Source: Actinoplanes octamycinicus
GTDB taxonomy: Bacteria > Actinomycetota > Actinomycetes > Mycobacteriales > Micromonosporaceae
DNA: 64,000 nt
Direction: 5' to 3'
Assembly: GCF_014205225.1 (NCBI RefSeq)
Contig: NZ_JACHNB010000001.1
Coordinates: forward strand, 9,157,501-9,221,500
The notes below the pieces were generated by a model. That model saw nothing but the letters and a program-made list of their open reading frames with translations. It ran no database searches and was not told the origin of the DNA. Position 1 is the first letter of the stretch; each line of letters opens with the position of its first letter. A program made the translations under genes and the position numbers. This document shows, piece after piece, positions 57,772 through 64,000 of this stretch.

Positions 57772-58134
57772 GTGACCGAGAGCCATGACCCGCAACTCCT
57801 CAAGGGCGTGCTGTCGCTCCTGCTGCTGCACCTGCTCGCCGAGCGGGAGTCGTATGGCTACGAGGTGGTGCAGCGCCTGCAGGCGGCCGGGTTCACGGAC
57901 GTGCTGGAGGGCAGCGTCTATCCGGCGCTGAACCGGTTGCAGCGCGACGGCCTGCTCGGCACCCGGCTGGTGCCGTCGCCGAACGGGCCGGCCCGCAAGT
58001 ACTACCGGCTGTCCGAGCCGGGCCGGCGGGCGCTCGCCGAGTCCACCGCCGCCTGGGCCCGGCACGTCGCCGGCGTCGAGGCGGTGCTTTCCCGGCCGCT
58101 CAGCGAGGCCGCCGGCCACGAGGGAGGACACTGA
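57772..58134 (+). CDS. PadR-family transcriptional regulator
   Basis: A 120-aa winged-helix regulator. LLKGVLSLLLLHLLAERESYGYEVVQRLQAAGF, EGSVYPALNRLQRDGLLGTRLVPS and RKYYRLSEPGRRAL are standard PadR-s1 elements. The start is GTG 57772, just after a clean inverted repeat. The next gene, two bases after its stop, encodes a membrane protein with a HAAS-like N-terminus, a frequent partner of this regulator type. Confidence 0.92.
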   Translation: MTESHDPQLLKGVLSLLLLHLLAERESYGYEVVQRLQAAGFTDVLEGSVYPALNRLQRDGLLGTRLVPSPNGPARKYYRLSEPGRRALAESTAAWARHVAGVEAVLSRPLSEAAGHEGGH

Positions 58135-58136
58135 CC

Positions 58137-58685
58137 GTGACGATCGGATGGTTCGACCGGCTGCGCATCGAGCGCCTGGTCTGGATGCTCGACCAGCAGC
58201 TCTACGACCTGCCCCGCGCCCAGCGGATCGCCACCCGGCGGGAGGTCCGGGCCAACCTCGTCGAGGCGAGCGCGGACGTCGGCACGACGGAGGCGTTGCG
58301 CCGGATCGGTGGCAGCCGCGGGCTCGCCGAGCAGTATCTGCGGGCCGAGTTCGGCGACCGTCCCCGGCACTCGTGGATCGGCGCGGTGTTCGCCGCCGGG
58401 CTCCTTCCGCTGCTGCTGAACTTCGTGCTCAGCGAGGCGGCACGGGCCTTCCAGGACGGGGTCGTCGCCGCGCACGGCGCCGGCACGTTCACCTGGTCCG
58501 GGGTGGCCGGGCTGCAGACCGCGCTGACCGTCACGGTCACCGGCGACGGCCTGGTGAGCCGCTCCGGCGGCGGGTGGACCCCGCTCGCCTACGTGCTGTG
58601 GGCCCTGGCGGTGATCGCTTTCGGGCGTCTCTGGCGACTGCGGTTCCGTTCTTCTCATGTCGCCGCGACCTCGACCGACAAGTGA
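58137..58685 (+). CDS. HAAS-like domain membrane protein, PadR partner
   Basis: A 182-aa protein. Residues 1-75 are a helical cytosolic domain (LVWMLDQQLYDLPRAQRIATRREVRANLVEAS, then EALRRIGGSRGLAEQYL) like the HAAS/DUF1700 modules coded next to PadR genes. Two or three membrane helices follow (IGAVFAAGLLPLLLNFVL and LAYVLWALAVIAFGRLW). It may anchor or modulate the regulator. GTG 58137 starts 2 bases after the PadR stop. Confidence 0.78.
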   Translation: MTIGWFDRLRIERLVWMLDQQLYDLPRAQRIATRREVRANLVEASADVGTTEALRRIGGSRGLAEQYLRAEFGDRPRHSWIGAVFAAGLLPLLLNFVLSEAARAFQDGVVAAHGAGTFTWSGVAGLQTALTVTVTGDGLVSRSGGGWTPLAYVLWALAVIAFGRLWRLRFRSSHVAATSTDK

Positions 58686-58717
58686 CCCCGAGCGATTCTC
58701 CGGGCCGTGGCGGCGGT

Positions 58718-58820
58718 CCGGAGAGCAGCTGACCAGCGTCCCCACGACGGACCCCGGCGGCCCGGAGAGCAGCCTGACCAGCGTCCCCACGACGGACCCC
58801 GGCGGCCCGGCGAACAGCAA
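58718..58820 (+). repeat. 44-45-bp tandem repeat, 2.3 copies
   Basis: Units start at 58718, 58762 and 58807 (the third partial), each beginning CCGGAGAGCAGC or CCGGCGAACAGC and running through CCAGCGTCCCCACGACGG. It lies between the HAAS-like gene and the GH26-like gene and is not translated in either. Confidence 0.85.
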
Positions 58821-58923
58821 CCGGCGAGCACCTTTCCGGGCACCGCCGTGACAACTCCGTCCCTGGAATCTCTTACCCATGCCCGGCGGGCAACACCGCT
58901 GGACAACTCGGGGGAGATTCCAC

Positions 58924-59985
58924 GTGATGCGCTCGACGCTGCGCAAGACCGTTCTGACGCTGACCGCTCTCGCTGCCGGCCTCGGCATCGCGACGGCCGC
59001 GCCGGCTTCGGCCCAGGCCGCGCCGACCACCGCCGGTGCCACCGGCAAGACCTGCGTGACCGGCGCCAAGCTGGTCCCGTCCTGCGGCGTGCTGTGGGGC
59101 GCCGCGGCCGGCGGCTTCACCGGCAAGCCGCGCGACGCGGAGCACAAGGCCTGGGAGAAGCTCTCCGGCCGGACCGCGACGATCTTCCACACGTACCACA
59201 AGGGTGACGAGAAGTTCCCGACCGACGCCGAGATCGCGATGGCCCGGGACAAGGCGCACCCCCGGGTGCTGCTCCTGAACTGGCGCGTCGAGTACGGCTC
59301 GACCTGGGCGAACGTCGCCGCCGGCAAGATGGACAAGCGGATCGACGCGTTCGCCGACCGGCTGAAGAGCAAGTTCACCGACAAGTTCTTCCTGGTGCTC
59401 AACCACGAGCCGGAGGACGACGTCCGCACCGACGCGAAGCTGGGCATGACCGCGAAGGACTTCGCCGCGTCGTACCGGCACGTGATCCAGCGGCTGCGCA
59501 GCAAGGGCGTGACCAACGCGGTCAGCGTGATCGCCTACATGGGCAACGAGAAGTGGATGGGTCAGTCCTGGTGGAAGGACCTGTACCCGGGCAACGACGT
59601 GGTCGACTGGATCGGCCTGGACTCCTACGTCAGCGCCGAGAAGAACTACTACCACGCGGGGGTCTTCAAGGACCTGCTGGACCGTAAGGCCAAGGGCGGC
59701 GTCGGCTTCTACGACTGGGCGGTCAAGAACCACCCGGCCAAGCCGATCATGGTCGCCGAGTGGGGCGCCTACCACCGGGTCGGCACGGTCGTCGACAAGG
59801 CCGCGCAGTTCACCAGCGTCCTGCCGGAGCTGGCCAAGCGCCCGGCGATCAAGGCGATCGTCTACTTCGACACCAAGAAGGACCTGTTCGGCGACCGCGA
59901 CATCAGCATCGACAGCACGCCGGCCAGCCTCGCGGCGTTCCGCAAGCTGGCCGCGAACCCGCTGTTCAACGTCACGGTCCGCTGA
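58924..59985 (+). CDS. Secreted GH26-like glycoside hydrolase
   Basis: A 353-aa exported protein. GGAG lies 7 bases before GTG 58924; ATG 58927 is the alternative. The signal peptide of ~33 residues ends near ASAQAA. The barrel resembles GH26: LNHEPEDD gives the acid/base Glu in N-H-E-P, WIGLDSYVS is the next strand, and IMVAEWGAYH gives the nucleophile Glu. GH26 enzymes are mostly beta-mannanases, some xylanases or lichenases; specificity cannot be judged. Two Cys near the mature start (KTCVTGAKLVPSCGV) probably form a disulfide. Confidence 0.82.
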   Translation: MMRSTLRKTVLTLTALAAGLGIATAAPASAQAAPTTAGATGKTCVTGAKLVPSCGVLWGAAAGGFTGKPRDAEHKAWEKLSGRTATIFHTYHKGDEKFPTDAEIAMARDKAHPRVLLLNWRVEYGSTWANVAAGKMDKRIDAFADRLKSKFTDKFFLVLNHEPEDDVRTDAKLGMTAKDFAASYRHVIQRLRSKGVTNAVSVIAYMGNEKWMGQSWWKDLYPGNDVVDWIGLDSYVSAEKNYYHAGVFKDLLDRKAKGGVGFYDWAVKNHPAKPIMVAEWGAYHRVGTVVDKAAQFTSVLPELAKRPAIKAIVYFDTKKDLFGDRDISIDSTPASLAAFRKLAANPLFNVTVR

Positions 59986-59990
59986 TCCAC

Positions 59991-60021
59991 CGAGCCGCCC
60001 GGCATGCTGCCGGGCGGCTCG
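59991..60021. terminator. Bidirectional terminator hairpin
   Basis: A perfect 14-bp stem (59991-60004 / 60008-60021) with loop TGC, 5 bases past the GH26-like stop and 8 bases before the end of the convergent gene. Confidence 0.88.
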
Positions 60022-60029
60022 TTCGCTTC

Positions 60030-60542
60030 CTAGCTCGACGCGGACGGCGCCGGGGTCGCGGCGGACGGCGCGGTTCCGGGCACGCCGCCCCGATCTCCGG
60101 TACGCCCATCGCCTCGCCGTCCGTCGCGTCCGAAGCCGCCCCGCTCGGTGCCGAACCGGTTCCCGGCCGGCCCGACCTGGTCGTGGTGCCCGCCGCCGCG
60201 GTGATGCCCGGCCACCGCCGCGCCGATCGCGGTCACGCCCGCGCCCAGCACGCAGCCGAGCAGCAGCGCCGCGACGGTGGCCAGCAGCGGGACGCGCCGG
60301 CCGCGCCACGAACCGGCCGGGCGGGCGGGGCCGCCCGGCGGGCCGACCGGGACGTAGGCCAGGCCGGGCGGGGGCGGCGGCAGGTGGCTGCTCGCGCCGG
60401 CGGCCGAGACGTAGGCCCAGCCGGGCGGGGGCGGCGGCACGGCCGGGGTCTCACCGGCGACCGCCGAGACGTGCTCGGTCGCGGGTGCTTCGGCCGGGGT
60501 GGCCGCGGTGGGTGCTTCCGAGGGTGGTGGGGTGTCGCTCAT
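60030..60542 (-). CDS. Proline-rich single-span membrane protein
   Basis: A 170-aa protein starting at ATG 60542 with GGAG 6 bases upstream. The first ~80 residues are Pro/Ala-rich with two P-P-P-P-P-G-[WL]-A-Y-V repeats. A membrane helix (VPLLATVAALLLGCVLGAGVTAI) follows at about 85-107, then a His/Gly/Arg-rich outer tail (GHHRGGGHHDQ, RGGFGRDGRRGDGRTGDRGG). The His pairs could bind metal; CopC is encoded next, divergently. Function unknown. Confidence 0.72.
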   Translation of the reverse strand: MSDTPPPSEAPTAATPAEAPATEHVSAVAGETPAVPPPPPGWAYVSAAGASSHLPPPPPGLAYVPVGPPGGPARPAGSWRGRRVPLLATVAALLLGCVLGAGVTAIGAAVAGHHRGGGHHDQVGPAGNRFGTERGGFGRDGRRGDGRTGDRGGVPGTAPSAATPAPSASS

Positions 60543-60744
60543 CAGGGACTCCGTAGTTCCGCGCATTCGGGGGGCCTGACCAGAGTGCCCGCGAACGGCT
60601 AAGAGGCGCAGCTCACGGCGGGTAAGAAACGGCTAAGAGCGCTCCGGCCGTACCGCCAACCGGTTTTGATCTTGAAGTCGCTGGAACCGGACGGCACCGT
60701 GGGCCGACTAACCGGCAACCCGGAGAGAGAGATCTACTGACGCC

Positions 60745-61314
60745 ATGACGAAACGCCTCCTGCTCGCCCTCGCCGCCGTGCTGACCCTGCTGCTCCCGGC
60801 CGCGCCGGCGTGGGCGCACAACTCGCTGGTCGAGGCGACGCCGGCCAAGAACGCGACCCTGAAGAAAGCGCCGGCGGCGGTGAAGCTGCGGTTCCTGGAC
60901 ACCCTGGCGGACTCCACCAAGCTGGCGGTGACCGCGGCGGACGGGTCGACGCCGGCGCAGTCGCCGGCCACGGTGAGCGGCAAGACGATCTCGCTGACCT
61001 TCACCGAGCCGCTGCCGAACGGCGTCTACACGGTCGCTTACCAGGTGGCCGCCGGCGACGGGCACGTGACCGAGAGCAGCTACAAGTTCACCGTGGCCGC
61101 GCCGGTCGCGGCGACCTCGGCGCCGGCCGGCGCCCCGGCCGGCGTCCCATCCAGCGCCGCTCCGGCCGCCACCTCGCCCTCGGCGGCCCCGGCGGCCGAG
61201 CCGGTCGCCGACGACAGCGACGGACCGTGGCTGGGCCTGGCCGCCGGGCTCGGCATCCTGGTCCTGGCCGGCGCCGCGGGTTTCGTCTTCCTCCGGCGGC
61301 GCTCGGCTCGCTAG
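60745..61314 (+). CDS. copC: CopC-domain copper-binding protein
   Basis: A 189-aa exported protein. The signal peptide ends in PAWA, so the mature protein begins with His25 (HNSLVEATPAKNA). This N-terminal His plus D-G-H in AAGDGHVTESS is the Cu(II) site of CopC proteins. An Ala/Pro/Ser linker leads to a C-terminal membrane helix (WLGLAAGLGILVLAGAAGFVFL) with RRR after it. It probably handles periplasmic-side copper. CopD is not fused or adjacent. Other copper users in the window are the GlxA-type oxidase and, perhaps, the His-bearing protein at 43502. Confidence 0.92.
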   Translation: MTKRLLLALAAVLTLLLPAAPAWAHNSLVEATPAKNATLKKAPAAVKLRFLDTLADSTKLAVTAADGSTPAQSPATVSGKTISLTFTEPLPNGVYTVAYQVAAGDGHVTESSYKFTVAAPVAATSAPAGAPAGVPSSAAPAATSPSAAPAAEPVADDSDGPWLGLAAGLGILVLAGAAGFVFLRRRSAR

Positions 61315-61447
61315 GTCTTTCTTCCGGCGGCCCACTGAGGCAATTGGTCCGAACCTGTTACCGAAGTGCCCGCCGGACGGGCACTTCCCGTTCACGCTGA
61401 TTGATTTCGATGCGTTGCAGGCGAACTCCCCCGCACTGGAGGAACGA

Positions 61448-61677
61448 ATGCAACGAACCATCGGACGGCTCGGTCTGGCCGCCGCCCTGCTCGCCGGGAT
61501 GGCGGTCAGCGGCCCGGCCACCGCCGCCGCCCCGGTCAAGAAACTGCTGGTCGTCGGCATGGACGGGCTCAACTGGGACAACGTGGTCGCGGCCGCCGCG
61601 CCGAACCTGGACGCGCTCGCCGCGCAGGGTCTGCTCGCAACTGGTACTGGGTGATCGACGACCTGACGGTCGGCTGA
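61448..61677 (+). pseudogene. Remnant of a secreted alkaline-phosphatase-superfamily gene
   Basis: ATG 61448 with GGAGG upstream starts a signal peptide (TIGRLGLAAALLAGMAVSG) and then VKKLLVVGMDGLNWDNVVA, the metal-binding start of type I phosphodiesterase / phosphatase proteins, and APNLDALAAQGLLA. The family then needs several hundred more residues, but the frame stops at 61654. In another frame the next bases read NWYWVIDDLTVG and a stop at 61677, which looks like the C-terminal tail of a secreted protein. The middle has evidently been deleted, with a join near 61638. No functional enzyme can result. Confidence 0.75.
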
Positions 61678-61701
61678 CCCGGTCCGCCTATCATCGGGCC
61701 G

Positions 61702-62439
61702 GTGACGGTCGAAGCGGTTCGTGGGGGCGTCCCCGAGCACGGTCGGGTCCCCAAGTACTACGTGGTCAAGAGTCAGCTGCTCAACCTGCTGGCCGAGCTC
61801 GGCGAGGGGGCGCTGCTCCCCGCCGAGCGGGACCTGGCGGCGGCGTACGGGGTGGCCCGCTCCACGCTCCGCCAGGCGATCAGCGAGCTGACCATGGAGG
61901 GCCGGCTGCGCGCCCACCGGGGCCGCGGCACCTTCGTGGCCGCGCCGAAACTGGTCCAGCCGCTGGCCCTGCGCAGTTACACCGAGGCGCTGCGCGAGAT
62001 GGGTCGCCGCCCGAGCCGCCGGGTCGTCACGGTGGAGACCGTCCCGGCCGGCCCGCTCGGCGCCGACCTGGGCATCGCCGCCACCGACCAGGTGCTGCAC
62101 CTGGAGCGGGTGCTGCTGGCCGACGACGAGCCGCTCGGCCTGGAGAGCACCTACCTCCCGGTGGCCCGTTTCCCCGGCGTGATGGACGGCTACGACGGCA
62201 CCGGCTCGCTCTACCAGCACATGATCGACCGGTACGCCCTGACCTACGCCGCCGCCGTGGAACGCATCGAGACGGTCCTGGCCAGCCCCCGTGAGGCCAT
62301 GCTGCTGGACACCAACCCGGCCCAGCCGATGCTCCTCATGCAGCGGACCTCCTCGGACGCCGACGGCCACCCGATCGAGCGGGTCCGCTCCCTGTACCGA
62401 GGCGACCGCATCGGCTTCGAGACCCACCTGCACCCCTAG
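61702..62439 (+). CDS. GntR-family regulator with UTRA domain (HutC type)
   Basis: A 245-aa regulator. The winged helix has LPAERDLAAAYGVARSTLRQAISELTMEGRLRAHRGRGTFVA (about 40-80), and the UTRA domain follows (about 90-240; LERVLLADDEPLGLESTYLP and SDADGHPIERVRSLYRGDR). DasR and NagR belong to this type, so a sugar phosphate is a possible ligand. The start GTG 61702 lies just after the phosphatase remnant; its original regulated partner may be that lost gene. The stop overlaps the convergent SRPBCC gene by 4 bases. Confidence 0.92.
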   Translation: MTVEAVRGGVPEHGRVPKYYVVKSQLLNLLAELGEGALLPAERDLAAAYGVARSTLRQAISELTMEGRLRAHRGRGTFVAAPKLVQPLALRSYTEALREMGRRPSRRVVTVETVPAGPLGADLGIAATDQVLHLERVLLADDEPLGLESTYLPVARFPGVMDGYDGTGSLYQHMIDRYALTYAAAVERIETVLASPREAMLLDTNPAQPMLLMQRTSSDADGHPIERVRSLYRGDRIGFETHLHP

Positions 62440-62933
62440 CGCCCGCCCGCCGCGTCGCGGACGTCCGTTCCCCGCTCGGCGAACGCCTTGAAGTCCTGCA
62501 TGTGCAGCAGCGACTGCCGCCGGAAGGCACCGGGCATCACCCGCGCCATCAGCCGCATCGGCAGGCTGCCGAACCGGTACTCGTTCTCGCTCTCCCAGAG
62601 CGTCGCGCCCGGGCCGGCCTCGGTCAGCCGCTCACGCGCGGCGTTCCACATGCCCTTGGTGACGATCTCCCGCTCGTAGTACACGACGCTGTCGCTCGGG
62701 ATGCCGTGCAGGTCGGCCGGTTCCAGGCGAGTGATGGTCTCGGTGGCCTCGATCCGCTGTCGTCCCATCTGGAGCACGACGCGCGACGTGGTACCGACCT
62801 GTCCGTGCTTGCCGTCCAGCGGCTCGTGCAGCACCAGGCCGCGCAGCCACATCGGCAGGTGTGCCGGGTCGGCAAGCAGCCGCACCACCCTCTCCCGGGG
62901 CACGGCGATCTCGATCGAGACGGTGTACTTCAT
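62436..62933 (-). CDS. SRPBCC (START-like) family protein
   Basis: A 165-aa protein with the SRPBCC pattern: MKYTVSIEIAVPRERVVRLLADPAHLPMWLRGL at the start, then strand pairs (GTTSRVVLQMGRQRIEATETI) and a C-terminal long helix (RRQSLLHMQDFKAFAE). Such proteins bind hydrophobic ligands or act as cyclases or simple lipid binders. ATG 62933 is the natural start. No operon partner. Confidence 0.88.
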   Translation of the reverse strand: MKYTVSIEIAVPRERVVRLLADPAHLPMWLRGLVLHEPLDGKHGQVGTTSRVVLQMGRQRIEATETITRLEPADLHGIPSDSVVYYEREIVTKGMWNAARERLTEAGPGATLWESENEYRFGSLPMRLMARVMPGAFRRQSLLHMQDFKAFAERGTDVRDAAGGR

Positions 62934-63038
62934 GCGGAGCACTCCAGAGTCCGTAGTGGAGGTCAGGCACTCACCAACAGTCTCGGCCTCTCCGCCCGTC
63001 TTCGGTATCCGGTCCGGTGGACCACCAGCCCTTCCGCA

Positions 63039-63082
63039 CCGAAGGTTAAAGGTTCGAACCTTTCGGGTTCGTTCACCTTCGG
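63039..63082. promoter_or_regulatory. Nested inverted repeats
   Basis: AAAGGTTCGAACCTTT (63048-63063) is a perfect 16-bp palindrome, set inside outer arms CCGAAGGT (63039-63046) and ACCTTCGG (63075-63082). It lies ~105 bases upstream of the SRPBCC gene (reverse strand) in a gap of mostly non-coding DNA and could be an operator. The bases 62934-63038 hold no other feature I can name. Confidence 0.55.
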
Positions 63083-63097
63083 GACACCGGCTGGGCA

Positions 63098-63420
63098 TGT
63101 CCGGGCAAGCGCTGTTCCCCAAGCTCATCGGCGAGTGAGGGAGAAGCCTCGACGAGCTGCGGCGCGGGCAACCGCAGCCGCCGGTCGCCGCCGAGCACGC
63201 CATGCAGCTGCTGATGGTGCAGCGCCTGGACGGCGGGCTGACCGTCGGCGACACCCACGCGTACGCCGAGCCGTTCCCGGTCACCGTGTTCACCCTGACC
63301 GACCGCGGCCAGACCTTCGACGCGGCCGCCGCCACCCTGGTCCTGCTCGCCGCCACCCTGGTGGTGCTGCTGGTCCTGGGCCGGCTGACCCGCGTTCCCA
63401 CCCCTCGATCTCCTAGTTGA
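63098..63420 (+). pseudogene. Decayed ABC-permease-like fragment
   Basis: A single frame reads MSGQALFPKLIGE, a stop at 63136, then DELRRGQPQPPVAAEHAMQLL and, at the end, TDRGQTFDAAAATLVLLAATL followed by VVLLVLGRLTR and a stop at 63420. The last part looks like the final membrane helix and basic tail of an ABC permease. No complete start or body exists here, so this is a gene scrap rather than a working gene; the family call is tentative. Confidence 0.45.
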
Positions 63421-63451
63421 CCCATAGGCTTTGGGGGTTCATGCTGGCCGC

Positions 63452-64000
63452 ATGAGCACCGATCCGAGTCCCCTCGATCTCACCGCCGACGTGGTCGTGG
63501 CCGGCGGCGGGCCGGCCGGCGCCTGGGCCGCGCTGGCCGCCGCCCAGACCGGCGCCGACGTGCTGCTGCTGGACAAGGGCTACTGCGGCACCAGCGGGCC
63601 GACCGCCTCCGGCGGCACCGGCGTCTGGTACGTCCGCCCCGACCCGGACGACCGCGAGCAGGCGATGGCCAGCCGGGAGGCGCTCGGCGGCCACCTCGCC
63701 GACCGGCGCTGGGCCGCCCGGGTGCTGGACCAGACCTACGAGAACATGCACCGGCTGGGCACCGAGGCGCGGTACCCGTTCCCGGTGGTGGACGGCGAGC
63801 CGTACCGGCGCGGCGTGCAGGGCCCGGAGTACATGCGGCGGATGCGCTCCTGGATCCGCCGGGCCGGGGTGCGGATCCTCGACCACAGCCCGGTGCTGGA
63901 GCTGCTCATCGACCCGGCCGGGACGGTCGCCGGGGTGCGCGGGCACCGCCGCCAGCACGACCTGGACTACCGGGTACGGGCCGGCGCCGTGGTGCTCGCC
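63452..64000 (+). CDS. FAD-dependent oxidoreductase, cut by right edge
   Basis: 183 codons are visible without a stop. ADVVVAGGGPAGAWAALAAAQTG (residues ~12-34) is the G-x-G-x-x-G FAD-binding fold, followed by VLLLDKGYCGTSGPTASGGTG, which resembles the fumarate-reductase / succinate-dehydrogenase / AprA-like flavoprotein group. The sequence then covers the start of the capping domain and returns to the FAD domain (RILDHSPVLELLIDPAGTVAGVRG). In such clusters a small ferredoxin and transporters often follow; the permease-like scrap just upstream may be a trace of that. Confidence 0.85.
   Translation, partial: MSTDPSPLDLTADVVVAGGGPAGAWAALAAAQTGADVLLLDKGYCGTSGPTASGGTGVWYVRPDPDDREQAMASREALGGHLADRRWAARVLDQTYENMHRLGTEARYPFPVVDGEPYRRGVQGPEYMRRMRSWIRRAGVRILDHSPVLELLIDPAGTVAGVRGHRRQHDLDYRVRAGAVVLA

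Noticed and set aside
63048..63063. GGTTCGAACC looks like the T-arm of a tRNA
   Set aside because: It is part of a 16-bp perfect palindrome with a 6-base centre. No acceptor stem, D-arm or anticodon arm can be drawn around it.

Overview
The window is about 72 % GC and carries many GTG starts. Ribosome-binding sites are GGAG-type and gene junctions are often ATGA or GTGA overlaps. The gene content is that of a mycelial, spore-forming actinomycete: a GerW-type sporulation protein, SigE-family and ECF sigma factors, a CslA/GlxA cell-wall glycan pair, many secreted glycosidases, and proline-rich membrane proteins. A member of the Micromonosporaceae such as Actinoplanes is the best guess; this is inferred from content, not proven. 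I see no rRNA or tRNA gene, insertion sequence, prophage or CRISPR array.

Layout. 1-7600: miscellaneous metabolism (an unknown gene cut by the left edge, a PEP-mutase-like protein, a small secreted protein, a macro-domain protein, a DUF4190 membrane protein, an acyl-CoA oxidase/dehydrogenase, a divergent PhzF-like protein). 7736-17040: an envelope-glycan block with a cellulose-synthase-like enzyme, a GlxA-type copper radical oxidase, a GH6 lipoprotein, an ECF sigma/anti-sigma pair divergent from a lipoprotein across a perfect 40-bp palindrome, and a membrane GGDEF protein. 17081-19858: a methyltransferase and two single-span surface proteins, one with an AbfB-like domain. 19922-26191: a GH42 beta-galactosidase operon with an ABC importer and a divergent LacI regulator that has two clear operators. 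26430-33719: GerW, a PadR/ABC operon, then a sigma factor / three-repeat membrane protein / amidoligase operon, a proline-rich protein, and an MmyB-type regulator facing an NTF2-like protein. 33727-39230: a GH43 arabinanase and a gallate-type ring-cleavage cluster (galBCD-like plus a type I extradiol dioxygenase). 39361-46018: an SDR/TetR pair, a STAND ATPase, a secreted His-bearing protein and an MFS exporter. 46044-53871: a solitary divergent EF-Tu, a lipoprotein and an oligopeptide ABC operon. 53900-64000: a large GH43, DUF4360, a PadR pair, a GH26-like enzyme, CopC, two decayed gene remnants around a GntR regulator, SRPBCC, and a flavoprotein cut by the right edge.

Two themes recur. First, plant-polysaccharide use: GH42, two GH43, the GH26-like enzyme, AbfB, and possibly the aromatic cluster. 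Second, very long hairpins lie at gene ends, mainly between convergent genes. One hairpin family shares the same 22-25-bp arm sequence at several loci, and a near-palindrome of about 207 bp has a degenerate relative at another of those loci. The most interesting items are the 40-bp palindrome that looks like two back-to-back ECF promoters for leaderless genes, the dispersed palindrome family, and the sigma/repeat-protein/amidoligase operon.
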